Positions 16,060-25,666 of a stretch of 64,000 nt of DNA are shown here, piece by piece; the first letter of the stretch is position 1; each line of letters begins with the position of its first letter. A program made the translations under genes and the position numbers. A model generated the notes under the pieces. The model was given only the letters and a program-made list of their open reading frames with translations. It made no database searches and was not told where the DNA came from. The stretch spans positions 30,610-94,609 of the forward strand of contig NZ_JAFLWI010000003.1 in assembly GCF_017315945.1 (NCBI RefSeq). Direction: 5' to 3'. The DNA is from Candidatus Enterococcus courvalinii. GTDB taxonomy: Bacteria > Bacillota > Bacilli > Lactobacillales > Enterococcaceae.

Positions 16060-16830
16060 TTAACTTCTTAACCCTCTACCTGTATCGACTAAATAGTAAC
16101 AAATAGAATAAAGAACAACAATAAATAAAATAAGTATTGTAATCGACATAGCTATTGGTACATCGGTTGTTCCTAAAAATCCATATCTAAACGCTGAGAT
16201 CATATAAACAATTGGATTTATTTTTGAAACACCTTGCCAGAATGGGGGCAACATCGATATCGCATAAAATACTCCTCCTAGATAAGTTAACGGCTGTAAA
16301 ACGAAGGTGGGTACGATCGATACGTCGTCATAAGATTGAGCAAAAACACCGTTTATCAAACCAGCTAATGAAAATAATATTGCAGTCATTAATAACGTGA
16401 GAATAACAATAATCCATGAATGAACATTAAGTGGCACAAAAAATAAGGAAATAATCGTTACAAGTGATCCTACGAGAATACTTCGTCCTAACCCACCAAT
16501 AACAAATCCCCAAATGATGATATGTGTTGGTACTGGAGCAACTAATAGCTCTTCAATATTTTTTTGGAACTTTTGAGAGAAAAAAGATGAAGATACATTA
16601 GCGTATGAGCTTGTGATTGCTGACATCATAATTAATCCGGGTACGATAAATTCCATATAAGTGAACCCACCCATATCTCCAATTCGGCCACCAATCATTT
16701 TCCCAAAAATGATAAAATACAACGATGTCGTTATAACTGGTGGCACCAGAGTTTGTACCCAAATACGTAGATAACGGTTAGTTTCCTTAATAGCAAGACT
16801 TTTTAAAGCAGTAAGATAAATATCACGCAT
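16060..16830 (-). CDS. ABC-2 type permease (drug/polysaccharide exporter family)
   Basis: A 256-residue permease of the DrrB/NodJ type with six hydrophobic helices (for example MEFIVPGLIMMSAITSS; the family motif region KNIEELLVAPVPTH near residue 93). It overlaps the ATPase gene by 8 nt, so they form one two-gene exporter. In a mobile element such pairs often give resistance to antibiotics or bacteriocins, but the substrate is not evident. Confidence 0.85.
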   Translation of the reverse strand: MRDIYLTALKSLAIKETNRYLRIWVQTLVPPVITTSLYFIIFGKMIGGRIGDMGGFTYMEFIVPGLIMMSAITSSYANVSSSFFSQKFQKNIEELLVAPVPTHIIIWGFVIGGLGRSILVGSLVTIISLFFVPLNVHSWIIVILTLLMTAILFSLAGLINGVFAQSYDDVSIVPTFVLQPLTYLGGVFYAISMLPPFWQGVSKINPIVYMISAFRYGFLGTTDVPIAMSITILILFIVVLYSICYYLVDTGRGLRS

Positions 16831-17758
16831 TGGTTTCCTCCAAAAATCTTTTTTCTTCGGTGATTTTCAAAAATAACTCTTCTAAACGATTAGATTTATT
16901 CCGCATCGATAAAACTTTCATCCCTTGATCACTGAGTTGATTAAAAATATCATTTACTCCTTGATTTCGTTCAACTTCCACTGATAAAGTCAGATCGTCT
17001 TCTAAAGAATACGTATATCCTTCTATCTTAGGAACTGCATCATGAGGTGCTAGATCTAAAATAAATGTTTCAAATTGTAATTTGGATAGAAGTTCTTTCA
17101 TACTAGTATTTTCAATCAATTCTCCTGATTGAATGATCCCTATATGTCGACAAAGCATTTCAGCTTCTTCCAAATAATGAGTGGTCAAGATAATAGTGGT
17201 TCCATTTTCGTTTAATTCTTTTAAGAAGGACCACATTTCACGTCTCAGTTCAATATCCACCCCAGCGGTTGGTTCATCCAAAATTAATAGCTTTGGTTCG
17301 TGCATTAGTGCTCGAGCGATCATCAGCCGGCGCTTCATCCCGCCAGAGAGCATCCGAGCACGTTCGTTACGTTTTTCCCATAAATTTGATTGCTTCAAAT
17401 ACTTCTCACTGCGCTTCAATGCTTCTTTTCTCGGAACACCATAATAACCTGCCTGATTCACTACAATTTGTTGAACAGTCTCAAATGGATTGAAGTTGAA
17501 TTCTTGTGGTACAAGACCAATTTGCTGCTTTGCTCTTTCTAAGTCTTTATCAAGATCGTAGTCGAAAACTTTTACCATTCCAGATGTTTTATTGACAAGA
17601 GAAGTAATAATACCAATGGTTGTCGACTTCCCAGCACCATTGGGCCCTAAAAGGGCATAGAAATCACCCTCTTCAACCTGGAGATCAATTCCACGTAATG
17701 CCTCAACACCTGTTCCATAGATTTTTTTTAAATTCGTTATTTCAAGTGCATATTCCAT
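16823..17758 (-). CDS. ABC transporter ATP-binding protein (DrrA-like)
   Basis: A 311-residue ATPase. The ATG at 17758 with a GAAAGGAAAA ribosome site was preferred to a longer frame. Walker A is GPNGAGKST, signature LSGGMKRRLM, Walker B LLILDEPTAGVD, followed by a C-terminal domain of about 85 residues typical of DrrA-type exporters. It pairs with the permease downstream. A terminator hairpin at 17826-17847 isolates it from the small membrane protein gene upstream, so a promoter must lie in the 68 bp before the start. Confidence 0.88.
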   Translation of the reverse strand: MEYALEITNLKKIYGTGVEALRGIDLQVEEGDFYALLGPNGAGKSTTIGIITSLVNKTSGMVKVFDYDLDKDLERAKQQIGLVPQEFNFNPFETVQQIVVNQAGYYGVPRKEALKRSEKYLKQSNLWEKRNERARMLSGGMKRRLMIARALMHEPKLLILDEPTAGVDIELRREMWSFLKELNENGTTIILTTHYLEEAEMLCRHIGIIQSGELIENTSMKELLSKLQFETFILDLAPHDAVPKIEGYTYSLEDDLTLSVEVERNQGVNDIFNQLSDQGMKVLSMRNKSNRLEELFLKITEEKRFLEETNA

Positions 17759-17825
17759 ATACTTTTTCCTTTCGTAAAACAATTCTTAAATTAGAAGTCG
17801 CTCTAACTTTTATACTGTAAAAAGG

Positions 17826-17847
17826 CATGTGGTCAATTGACCACATG
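17826..17847 (-). terminator. 22-bp perfect palindrome, probable terminator
   Basis: CATGTGGTCAA/TTGACCACATG is perfectly self-complementary with no unpaired loop bases, and on the minus strand is followed by CCTTTTT. It lies 3 bp after the small ORF and before the ABC ATPase. A perfect palindrome of this kind could also be a repressor operator for the exporter. Confidence 0.55.
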
Positions 17848-17850
17848 ACC

Positions 17851-18024
17851 TTATTTTTTCTTACTTTGTCTTTCTTTCCTTTTGGCCAATAAATAGAATA
17901 CCAAAATTAGCGTAATAAAGTTGATAAATATTCCAATACTAATTGGATAATTTAGTAATTTAGCTAGAATAAATGCCAGTGACATCCCAAATAATCTAGC
18001 AACGGCTCTCTTTTCTTCAGACAT
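17851..18024 (-). CDS. Small two-helix membrane protein (57 aa)
   Basis: An unannotated-size gene of 57 residues with the plan MSEEKRAVARLFGMSLAFIL then a second hydrophobic helix (ISIGIFINFITLILVFYLLA) and a very basic end KRKERQSKKK. It lies 28 bp downstream of the CoA disulfide reductase gene on the same strand, so it may be the last gene of the ars operon. The spaced hydrophobic/basic pattern is unlikely by chance. Function unknown; a membrane accessory to arsenic efflux is one guess. Confidence 0.6.
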   Translation of the reverse strand: MSEEKRAVARLFGMSLAFILAKLLNYPISIGIFINFITLILVFYLLAKRKERQSKKK

Positions 18025-18052
18025 AAATTATATTACCTCAGCAATTTACTAT

Positions 18053-19714
18053 TTAATCAATATTCTCATAAATTTCTTGATAATTTTTGTTTCCTCCGGA
18101 AAGATTGTACACGTGTTTGAATCCTTCGTTTAACAGTATATTTTGTGCAGCATTCCCGGTAACACCTTTATTACAGTACGTAATTGTCAAAACATTCTTG
18201 TCTAACTCATCGTAGCGTGTCCTCAAATCAGATAATGGAATATGAATAGCTCCTTTAACCTTTGATTTTTCGAATTGCTTTTTGGATCTTGTATCAATTA
18301 TCTGTAACTTTTCTTTTCTGTGTTGTCGTTCAATTAACTCAATCGGGGACATCAAAGGCGCTCTTCTCTTCACCGCGTTATCTAAGGCCATTCCAGTATA
18401 ATGAACGGGATCCTTGGTTGTTGAAAATGGTGGTGCATAAGCTAAATCTAAATCAAACAGTTCTTCCGCCAATGCTCCAAAGGAAATAGCTGTAGCAAGC
18501 ACGTCGATTCTTTTATCTACTCCGTCATAACCGATAATTTGGGCACCCAGAACTCTACCGCTGCTTTTATCTGCTATTGCTTTGATGACCATTTCTTTGC
18601 CATCCATGTAATCAGGTTTATTTGGTTTTATATTGTATAAAACGGCAACTTCTAATCCTTCTTTAAGAGCTTCCTTTTCAGTAAGACCCGTTTGTGCAAT
18701 GGCTAAATCAAAAAAGCGCAAAATACCGGTTCCTAATATTCCTTTAAATCGTAAAGAGCCACCAGTAATTGTGTCACCAGCAATTCTACCCATCTTGTTC
18801 GCAGTCGAAGCCAAGGGACGATAGATTGGTTGTTGAGTAATGCGATTGTAGCTTTCTGCTACATCCCCTACTGCATAGACATTTTTCAAATTGGTTTCCA
18901 TTCTATTGTCTACTTTAATTGCTCCCGTTTTGCCCAACTCTATTCCTATGGTTTGAGCCAATTCTGTATTTGGCCTTACTCCTGTTGCCAATACAAATAA
19001 ATCGGCTGATAATTCATTCCCTTTTGAAGTCTTAACAGCAGTTAGTTGTTCTTCACCTACTAATTCAACAACCGTTTCTTTTGGCCTAAAATCAATCTGT
19101 TGTTTTGCTACTTCGTTCTCTATTCTTATAGCCATATCCCAATCTAAATGAGACATTGGATGGTTGCCTCGTTGCAGTAACGAAACAGCTATTCCTTGTC
19201 TCTGTAATTGTTCAGCCATCTCTAACCCAATATATCCAGCACCTACAATAACAGCTTTTTCTACTTTATTAGTCTTAATAAAGTTGTGAATATTTTTACC
19301 ACTGGAAACATTTTTGATTTGAAATACATTTTCAAATTGTCTATTAGAGAATATAGCCGGTGTATTGTAAATTGAACCTGTTGCAAATACTAATGCATCA
19401 TAATCATCTGAAAACGACTTTCTAGTAATCAAATTTAGTCCGTAAATACGTTTCTTTTTATGGTCAATACGTTGTACTTCATGCGAAGTATGAATATCTA
19501 CGTTGTATCTCTTTTTGAACCACTCAGCATTCCGTGGAGTCAATTCATCGAATTTTTCAACTTCTCCTCCAACAGCATATGGAATTCCACAAACAGAATA
19601 TGAGATGTCGATATCTTTATCATATAGAATGATTTCCGCTTCTTCTGTGTTCCTTCTCGCTTTTGCAGCAACACTTGTTCCTGCTGCAACAGACCCGATG
19701 ATTATTATTTTCAT
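18053..19714 (-). CDS. CoA-disulfide reductase with rhodanese domain
   Basis: A 553-residue flavoprotein. It has an N-terminal FAD Rossmann motif (IIIIGSVAAGTSVAAKAR), the CoADR active site SYSVCGIPY with the single catalytic Cys, a second NAD(P)H Rossmann (AVIVGAGYIGLEMAEQL), the family tail YAPPFSTTKDPVH, and a C-terminal rhodanese domain with Cys in TYCNKGVTG. CoADR-Rhd proteins reduce CoA disulfide or persulfides with NAD(P)H. As the member after acr3 in an arsenic operon it probably protects thiols or supplies reducing power during arsenite stress. The ATG at 19714 (TTGGGGTG ribosome site) is preferred to the GTG nine bases earlier. Confidence 0.85.
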   Translation of the reverse strand: MKIIIIGSVAAGTSVAAKARRNTEEAEIILYDKDIDISYSVCGIPYAVGGEVEKFDELTPRNAEWFKKRYNVDIHTSHEVQRIDHKKKRIYGLNLITRKSFSDDYDALVFATGSIYNTPAIFSNRQFENVFQIKNVSSGKNIHNFIKTNKVEKAVIVGAGYIGLEMAEQLQRQGIAVSLLQRGNHPMSHLDWDMAIRIENEVAKQQIDFRPKETVVELVGEEQLTAVKTSKGNELSADLFVLATGVRPNTELAQTIGIELGKTGAIKVDNRMETNLKNVYAVGDVAESYNRITQQPIYRPLASTANKMGRIAGDTITGGSLRFKGILGTGILRFFDLAIAQTGLTEKEALKEGLEVAVLYNIKPNKPDYMDGKEMVIKAIADKSSGRVLGAQIIGYDGVDKRIDVLATAISFGALAEELFDLDLAYAPPFSTTKDPVHYTGMALDNAVKRRAPLMSPIELIERQHRKEKLQIIDTRSKKQFEKSKVKGAIHIPLSDLRTRYDELDKNVLTITYCNKGVTGNAAQNILLNEGFKHVYNLSGGNKNYQEIYENID

Positions 19715-19728
19715 ACTATGCACCCCAA

Positions 19729-20814
19729 CTACTCATATAGATTTTCAATTTGGTTAGTATCACCTGACTTAACAAACCATGACTTAGTATTGTTGGAAAT
19801 CTTTACTAATAGCAACATGATCGGTACCTCAACTAACACTCCTACAACTGTTGCTAAAGTCGCGCCAGACTGTAGGCCGAAAAGTGAAATCGCAACAGCA
19901 ACCGCTAGTTCAAAGAAATTGCTCGCACCAATCATTCCAGCTGGTGAGGCAATCTCATGAGGCAACTTCCAAAACCTTGACCACCCATAGGCAATAGTAA
20001 AAATTAGTAGCGTTTGAATGGTTAGTGGAATTGCAATTAATAAAATATGAATTGGATTGGCTAATATTTTTTCACCTTGAAAAGAAAAAATAATAATCAA
20101 CGTTAGCAATAATCCAATGATTGTAACAGAGTCAAATTTCTTTAAAAAGACATCTTCGAAATAGTACTTACCTTTATTTTTTATTATCATTACTCTAGTA
20201 ACGAAACCTAGAAGTAGTGGCACTACTACAAAAAGAACTGTAGATAATAGCAATGTTCCCATTGGAACAACAACATTGTCCACACCAAGTAGAAACGCTA
20301 CAATGGGTGCGAGTAGAATCAAAATAATTAAATCATTGATCGCTACTTGTACCAGAGTGTATGCTGCGTCACCTTTCGTTAGATAACTCCATACAAATAC
20401 CATAGCTGTACAAGGTGCAGCACCTAATATAACAGCACCAGCAACGTACTCTTTTGCTAATTCTATAGGTATAAGATTCTTAAAAATCACATAGAAGAAA
20501 AAAGCGGATATAGCATACATTGTAAAAGGTTTGATTAACCAGTTTGTCACGCAGGTAACAACTAATCCTTTAGGCTTTTTGGCTGCACTAACAATACTAG
20601 TGAAATCAATCTTCAACATCATTGGATAAATCATTAACCATATCAAAATTGCTGTAGGTATTGATACCTGATAATATTCAAACTTACTTAAGGTGTCAGG
20701 AACGCTCGGCAAAAATTTTCCAATTAGCACCCCAATAACCATACACACAATTACCCATAACGTCAGATATTTTTCAAAAATACCTAATCCTTGTTTTTCA
20801 TTCTCTGAACTCAT
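19729..20814 (-). CDS. Acr3-family arsenite efflux permease (second, divergent copy)
   Basis: A 361-residue protein with ten predicted helices of the bile acid:sodium symporter/Acr3 fold. The conserved Cys lies in GAAPCTAMVFVWS, the variant of the motif seen in one Acr3 subgroup, and ASNFFELAVAVAI is the second conserved helix. It exports arsenite by proton motive force. It is 10 nt after the other acr3 gene and only moderately similar to it, so these are two subtypes rather than a recent duplication. Confidence 0.85.
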   Translation of the reverse strand: MSSENEKQGLGIFEKYLTLWVIVCMVIGVLIGKFLPSVPDTLSKFEYYQVSIPTAILIWLMIYPMMLKIDFTSIVSAAKKPKGLVVTCVTNWLIKPFTMYAISAFFFYVIFKNLIPIELAKEYVAGAVILGAAPCTAMVFVWSYLTKGDAAYTLVQVAINDLIILILLAPIVAFLLGVDNVVVPMGTLLLSTVLFVVVPLLLGFVTRVMIIKNKGKYYFEDVFLKKFDSVTIIGLLLTLIIIFSFQGEKILANPIHILLIAIPLTIQTLLIFTIAYGWSRFWKLPHEIASPAGMIGASNFFELAVAVAISLFGLQSGATLATVVGVLVEVPIMLLLVKISNNTKSWFVKSGDTNQIENLYE

Positions 20815-20824
20815 TTATTTCCTC

Positions 20825-21883
20825 CTAATGGCTTGCGCCTTCTTTCGAAAAATATTTTTGTTTAAATTTTAAAGCAACATTCACTAAAGCAATTAAAACT
20901 GGAACTTCGACCAAGGGGCCAATAACCGCCGCAAATGCTTCACCCGAATTGATCCCAAATACACCTACTGCTACGGCTATCGCTAGTTCAAAATTATTAC
21001 TTGCAGCCGTAAAAGATAACGACGCCGCGATTGGATAACTTGTGCCCATTTTTTTTGAGAGTAAAAATGATACAAAAAACATAATTACAAAATAGAATAG
21101 TAGTGGGATAGCAATTCGAACTACATCTAATGGCAACTCAATCACTTTTTCACCCTTTACGGAAAACATTACGATAATTGTAAATAGTAATGCAACCAAA
21201 GTTATTGGGCTTATTTTAGGGATAAACTTAGTTTCAAACCATTTTTTCCCTTTCATTTTGATCAAAATAAATCTTGAACTAAAACCTGCAATAAATGGGA
21301 TTCCCAGATAAATAAAAACGCTTTTGGCAATTTCTCCCATTGTAATATTAATCGTATGTGTCTCTAAACCAAGCCAGTTCGGTAATACTGTGACAAAGAT
21401 ATATGCAAATAATGAGTAAAATACAATTTGAAAAATAGAATTAAATGCTACTAATCCAGCTGTATACTCGTTGTCTCCTTGGGCAAGCTCACTCCAGACG
21501 ATTACCATAGCAATACATCGAGCAAGCCCAATCATAATTAACCCAACCATATAACTTGGATAGTTGTGCAAAAAGACTACTGCTAAAACAAACATAATAA
21601 TTGGACCGACAATCCAATTTTGAACTAGTGAAAGTAAGAGTACCTTCCAATCCTTAAAAACACGCCACATTTCTTCATATTTTACTTTTGTAAGTGGTGG
21701 GTACATCATCAAAATTAAACCTATTGCAATTGGAATCGAAGTCGTCCCAACTTCTAAATGATTTATTACTTTAGGAATATTGGGAAAAAAATACCCCATT
21801 CCTATACCAATTGCCATTGCAATAAAAATCCATAATGTCAAATATCGATCTAGTAAAGACAATTTCTTAGTTACTTGATTCAT
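20825..21883 (-). CDS. acr3: Acr3 arsenite efflux permease
   Basis: A 352-residue ten-helix protein. It has the canonical Acr3 motif [19 protein letters not shown] around the essential Cys, and [18 protein letters not shown]. It exports arsenite (and antimonite in some members) and may receive the metalloid from the ArsA ATPase. It follows arsA after a 91-bp gap that contains an AT-rich inverted repeat. It differs from the downstream permease in the Cys-helix signature. Confidence 0.9.
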   Translation of the reverse strand: MNQVTKKLSLLDRYLTLWIFIAMAIGIGMGYFFPNIPKVINHLEVGTTSIPIAIGLILMMYPPLTKVKYEEMWRVFKDWKVLLLSLVQNWIVGPIIMFVLAVVFLHNYPSYMVGLIMIGLARCIAMVIVWSELAQGDNEYTAGLVAFNSIFQIVFYSLFAYIFVTVLPNWLGLETHTINITMGEIAKSVFIYLGIPFIAGFSSRFILIKMKGKKWFETKFIPKISPITLVALLFTIIVMFSVKGEKVIELPLDVVRIAIPLLFYFVIMFFVSFLLSKKMGTSYPIAASLSFTAASNNFELAIAVAVGVFGINSGEAFAAVIGPLVEVPVLIALVNVALKFKQKYFSKEGASH

Positions 21884-21936
21884 TTTTCCATCTCCAGCAG
21901 AATAAAAAATTTATTTTCCTCAAACGAATAGATGAA

Positions 21937-21968
21937 CCTATATATAGATTGTTATCTATATATAGGTC
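21937..21968. promoter_or_regulatory. AT-rich inverted repeat, possible internal ArsR site
   Basis: CCTATATATAGAT and ATCTATATATATAGG face each other across TGTT, with one extra TA. The ATAGAT/ATCTAT half-sites resemble the operator before arsR. It lies between arsA and acr3, so it may give separate control of the permeases or act as a terminator. Confidence 0.45.
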
Positions 21969-21974
21969 AAAAAA

Positions 21975-23702
21975 TTAATGAACTAATTTTGCGTCAAAGT
22001 TAGGAACCCACTCTGTTACCGCAAAATGCCCATCTGAAAGATCTTTTACTTTATTGATCCACTCAATTTCATTTGTAGCGCGCGCCTTTAATACTTCATT
22101 GGACGTATCGGTAGCATACATACTTTGATTGACTAGCCACCAAGTATGAGCAATCTTTGCACGATTCAAATCTTCATCTAAACGCATCGATTCGTACACT
22201 GGCGTTGTTTCAGGCAGAGTAACCATCAATACTTCCGTTTCATTGCTATTTTGTAATCTTGGTAATAGCTTTTGAATCGACAATGGCACTTCGCCAGAAC
22301 TTCTTTCAACTTCTTTGGCATAGCTTTGCGTGGAATCCAAAAGAAGCAATGTGTGTCCTGTTGGAGCGGTATCTATTACCACAATTTCATTTTCTGACTT
22401 ATCTACAATTTCCGCAAATGCTCTAAATACTGCAATTTCTTGCGTGCAAGGTGAACGAAGGTCTTCTTCGACATAAGCGACATCATCCGCATTCATCGTC
22501 AGACGAGCTTTTGAAAGAACCTCTTTTTTGTAAGATTCTAGTTCCTGTTCTTCATCGATATGGCTGATTGAAATTGGCAACTCATTCGAAATAAAAAGAT
22601 TTAGATGATCGGCAGGATCCGTTGTCGCTAAACGAACTTTTTTACCTGATTGTGCCAATTTTTCTGCGATTTGAATAGCAACAGTTGTCTTGCCAACGCC
22701 ACCTTTTCCCATCGTAAAAATAATCTTTTTATTCGTTCGAATAAACTCACTCACAATAAAATCTAACGTTGGAAACTCAATCGGTTCCTGTTCATGTTGG
22801 TGAACAGCTGGCTGTTGATTACTCAATAAAATTTGAAGCTTATCTATTCCTGCAACGTTATATGGGCGAAGTGGAATATAGTACTTTTCTAATTTGCTCA
22901 AAGGCTTTGGCATTTCTTCTAGATCACTTTGTTGTTCACCGTAGATTACCTGAGAAATCACATCATCAGGATTATTCAATAATCCGTTAACCACTAGTAA
23001 TTGATTCTTAATCCCTAATTTCAATAGTTCCTCGGAAGCACGTTCAGCTTCAATTAGTGGTGCTTTTTGCGGTCTGGTCACTAAAATTAAAGATGTTTGG
23101 GTTGCATCTGTAAGTGTCTCCACTGCTTTTTCATATATCTCTTTTTTATCACCCAATCCGGATAATTGTCCCAAGCAAGAAACTCCAGTTGTATTTTCAT
23201 CCAGATAATTATTCCAAGCAGAAGGTAATTGTAGCATTCTTAGCGTATGCCCAGTGGGGGCGGTGTCAAAAATTACATAATCAAATTGCTCTGCAACTTC
23301 TTTATCAGTTAAAAAGTTCGCAAACTCGTTAAAAGCAGCAATCTCTACTGTACAAGAGCCTGATAATTGTTCTTCCATATTAACTAGTGCACTATCTGGT
23401 AAGATTCCCCGATAAGGACCGACAATACTCTCTTTGTATTCTTCTGCCGCTGTGATTGGATCAAAATTTGCAACTTTCAAATGGCTAATTCCGTCAACCG
23501 TAGTCGGTTTATTTGTTAATTTTGTTTGGAAAACATCTTGCAGGTTTGAAGCCGGGTCTGTGCTGACTAGCATAACCTGGTTGCCGTCTTCCGCTAAAGA
23601 TGTCGCCGTGGCACAAGCCGTAGTCGTTTTCCCAACCCCACCTTTACCTGTGAAAAACAGATATTTAGTTAATTCTATCTTTTTTGGTATATATTGAAGC
23701 AT
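21975..23702 (-). CDS. arsA: ArsA arsenite-stimulated ATPase
   Basis: A 575-residue duplicated ATPase. Each half has the deviant Walker A FTGKGGVGKTT (residue about 17) or FTMGKGGVGKTT (about 332), and a DTAPTGHTLR/L signature that links nucleotide and metalloid sites. Conserved Cys residues occur in SGSCTVEI, VSCLGQ and RSPCTQEI, the places expected for the As(III)/Sb(III) site. It accepts arsenite from ArsD and powers efflux with the membrane permease. It lies 34 nt after arsD. Confidence 0.93.
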   Translation of the reverse strand: MLQYIPKKIELTKYLFFTGKGGVGKTTTACATATSLAEDGNQVMLVSTDPASNLQDVFQTKLTNKPTTVDGISHLKVANFDPITAAEEYKESIVGPYRGILPDSALVNMEEQLSGSCTVEIAAFNEFANFLTDKEVAEQFDYVIFDTAPTGHTLRMLQLPSAWNNYLDENTTGVSCLGQLSGLGDKKEIYEKAVETLTDATQTSLILVTRPQKAPLIEAERASEELLKLGIKNQLLVVNGLLNNPDDVISQVIYGEQQSDLEEMPKPLSKLEKYYIPLRPYNVAGIDKLQILLSNQQPAVHQHEQEPIEFPTLDFIVSEFIRTNKKIIFTMGKGGVGKTTVAIQIAEKLAQSGKKVRLATTDPADHLNLFISNELPISISHIDEEQELESYKKEVLSKARLTMNADDVAYVEEDLRSPCTQEIAVFRAFAEIVDKSENEIVVIDTAPTGHTLLLLDSTQSYAKEVERSSGEVPLSIQKLLPRLQNSNETEVLMVTLPETTPVYESMRLDEDLNRAKIAHTWWLVNQSMYATDTSNEVLKARATNEIEWINKVKDLSDGHFAVTEWVPNFDAKLVH

Positions 23703-23736
23703 TGTATCTCCTCCCTTTCCCTTTTAAAGAGGTCTA

Positions 23737-24114
23737 TTAACAACAGCCTTCGCTCCCATTATTCCCTCCACAGCAGCTACCAGAACTAGCTGATTGAACT
23801 ACAAAGCGAACCTCTCCATACTTTCCGAATTCCTCTAAGGTTGGATAAGAACCTTCTTTGACAATTTTTCCATCTAATAAGGTTATCGGCAAAATATCAT
23901 TACCATTTTCTTGAAGCAACTTCAAGATTGTTGGATTTTTGACAAAAGCATCTGGATCACTGGTTAAATTGTGACGAGAAGCGTCAATTGAATCCAGTCC
24001 TTCGAAATTTTCAAATACTGAGGTTACCATTAGTAATTCTTCATCAACTGATGGACCGCAGACTCCTGTTGAACAACACATTGCTGGTTCAAATAGCTCC
24101 AATTTTTTCATCAT
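23737..24114 (-). CDS. arsD: ArsD arsenic metallochaperone
   Basis: A 125-residue ArsD. It has the key Cys12-Cys13 and Cys18 arrangement in AMCCSTGVCGPSVDEE, which binds As(III), and additional Cys pairs at the C-terminus (SCCGGNNGSEGCC). The protein passes arsenite to ArsA and may weakly regulate the operon. Two adjacent ATG codons are available (MMKK). The start overlaps the end of arsR by 26 nt. Confidence 0.93.
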   Translation of the reverse strand: MMKKLELFEPAMCCSTGVCGPSVDEELLMVTSVFENFEGLDSIDASRHNLTSDPDAFVKNPTILKLLQENGNDILPITLLDGKIVKEGSYPTLEEFGKYGEVRFVVQSASSGSCCGGNNGSEGCC

Positions 24115-24436
24115 TTTTTTCCCCTTTACAATTACAATTTAGTTTATTACAAATGCAATCATCTTTATCAGAAAACAATTGCATCATTGAACCCATAAAT
24201 TGATCGGCGAAGCTTTCCGTTAATTGATAATGATGCCATATTTTATCCTTAGTCACTGTGACAATCCCAGCCTTTTCTAATACTTTCATATGATGTGAAA
24301 GAGTTGGCTGAGTGAAGTCAAAGTGATCTAAGATATCGCAGGCACACAAACTACCGCAAGACAATATATCAATGATTTTTAAACGTTTTGGATCAGCAAG
24401 AGCCTTAAGCATTATCGATATTTCATCATAATTCAT
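24089..24436 (-). CDS. arsR: ArsR arsenic-responsive repressor
   Basis: About 115 residues, taking the ATG at 24436, which has AAGGAG 8 nt upstream; a longer frame exists but would cross the promoter. It is a winged-helix ArsR/SmtB protein with the metal site SLCACDILDHF and recognition helix FTQPTLSHHMKVLEKAGIV. A Cys-rich tail (DDCICNKLNCNCKGE) may bind extra metalloid. Arsenite binding releases it from DNA. It is the first gene of the operon and should bind the palindrome in its own promoter. Confidence 0.92.
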   Translation of the reverse strand: MNYDEISIMLKALADPKRLKIIDILSCGSLCACDILDHFDFTQPTLSHHMKVLEKAGIVTVTKDKIWHHYQLTESFADQFMGSMMQLFSDKDDCICNKLNCNCKGEKNDEKIGAI

Positions 24437-24452
24437 ATCTTCTACTCCTTTA

Positions 24453-24502
24453 CATAGATGGATGTCTATGAATAATATAGATGAACATCTATATATTGTC
24501 AA
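24453..24502 (-). promoter_or_regulatory. ars promoter and ArsR operator
   Basis: A -35 TTGACA and -10 TATATT, 17 bp apart (24474-24502), read into arsR. A perfect inverted repeat ATATAGATG-AA-CATCTATAT overlaps the -10 and spacer, and a second CATAGA...TCTATG repeat follows at 24453-24470. These are likely ArsR sites. Confidence 0.75.
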
Positions 24503-24623
24503 TCGCTTCTGTCTTTTTATTTCTTACTTTACTTTGAAACCTTTACTGCAAAAATGTAAATACTACCTATCACTCAAAAAGTAATAGATGGTATTTATCA
24601 AGTAATTATACGTATCAACCGCA

Positions 24624-25448
24624 CTATTTCAATTTTAAAAAATAAATTTGCATTCTACTTGCCTCAGATTTAAAAGCCTTGTATATAAAATTCGTAGTAT
24701 CTTCGTTCTTAACTTCAAATCGTTTTGACTGGCTGTTATAACTATACTCAACAATATTCAATTTTTCCTGCGCACGTTCAAAGCCATAGTAAATAATTCT
24801 AGACTTAGTTAAGTCTACACCTAGCATTGGAAAAGCTCGTGTAAAATAATCAATTTCAATTTGATTCCTTAAATCCGGAAAATTATGGTATAGATATTTT
24901 TGTCGCTTCGCAAATGTATAAGGCAACAAATGAACTCGGTTGTTCTTAACGTCTACATAGGCATAATAACGTGGTGATGGATCCAATGGGTCATTAGCCG
25001 CGGCCGCCGTATAAAGAGAATCTGTTCCTTCAACTTTGGAATACATTAGATACGGATCATTTCTCTCCACTAACATACCGGAATCCATAATTCCTTGCAG
25101 AAACTCCATAATCGTCATTTCATCATAGACATCCACTTTTTGCTGTTTCAAGAATACCAACATTTGTTGTAGAAATGCTGGATTCACTTGTAACTGAAAA
25201 TGGTCCTTCAATAAATTTGTTAGTACTTCCTCTGGCGTCCCATACAACAGCTCTTCTACCGTCGTCTTACCCAATAAGGCGATTTTTTTTAGTTTATCTT
25301 CTTTGGGCAGATTAATTCCTCGCTCCCAATTATTAACTGTGGTTTTGGGAGAATTACTGATTAGCTCACCAAACTGAGCCATACTGTAGCCTAAATCCGT
25401 CCTTATTTCACGGATTTTTTTTGCTACTCTTTGTTGATCAACTTTCAT
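24624..25448 (-). CDS. XRE-family transcriptional regulator of E2
   Basis: About 274 residues, taking the ATG at 25448; a start four codons earlier is also possible. It has an XRE helix-turn-helix at residues 8-65 (SMAQFGELISNSPKTTVNNW) and a C-terminal domain of about 200 residues without a known signature. It is homologous to the E3 regulator at 10235-11047. It is divergent from xis across a region with GTACTT palindromes, and probably represses xis-int until induced. Confidence 0.85.
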   Translation of the reverse strand: MKVDQQRVAKKIREIRTDLGYSMAQFGELISNSPKTTVNNWERGINLPKEDKLKKIALLGKTTVEELLYGTPEEVLTNLLKDHFQLQVNPAFLQQMLVFLKQQKVDVYDEMTIMEFLQGIMDSGMLVERNDPYLMYSKVEGTDSLYTAAAANDPLDPSPRYYAYVDVKNNRVHLLPYTFAKRQKYLYHNFPDLRNQIEIDYFTRAFPMLGVDLTKSRIIYYGFERAQEKLNIVEYSYNSQSKRFEVKNEDTTNFIYKAFKSEASRMQIYFLKLK

Positions 25449-25541
25449 AGTCCTCATCACTCCGATATTTTTCTAGTTTAATCATATCAAACTTTCTTAA
25501 TAATCGAAATACAAAAGTACTTATTTTCGAACTTTATTTTA

Positions 25542-25598
25542 TTGACATTCTATCGAATTGGGTGTACGATAAACAAAAGTACTTTTATAAGTACTTTT
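25542..25598 (+). promoter_or_regulatory. xis promoter and XRE operator of E2
   Basis: A -35 TTGACA (25542) and -10 TACGAT (25565), 17 bp apart, read toward xis. They are followed at 25575-25598 by a perfect palindrome AAAAGTACTT-TTAT-AAGTACTTTT, and another AAAAGTACTT lies upstream near 25513. Probable regulator sites. Confidence 0.65.
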
Positions 25599-25666
25599 GA
25601 AATGCCCTTTGAAAACTGAATAGCACCTTTCTTCTTTTCACTTCTAGATCGGAGGTAGATCAATCA

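Noticed and set aside
24089..24502. Longer ArsR start
   Set aside because: The longer frame would run through the -10, -35 and operator; the ATG at 24436 has a proper ribosome site.
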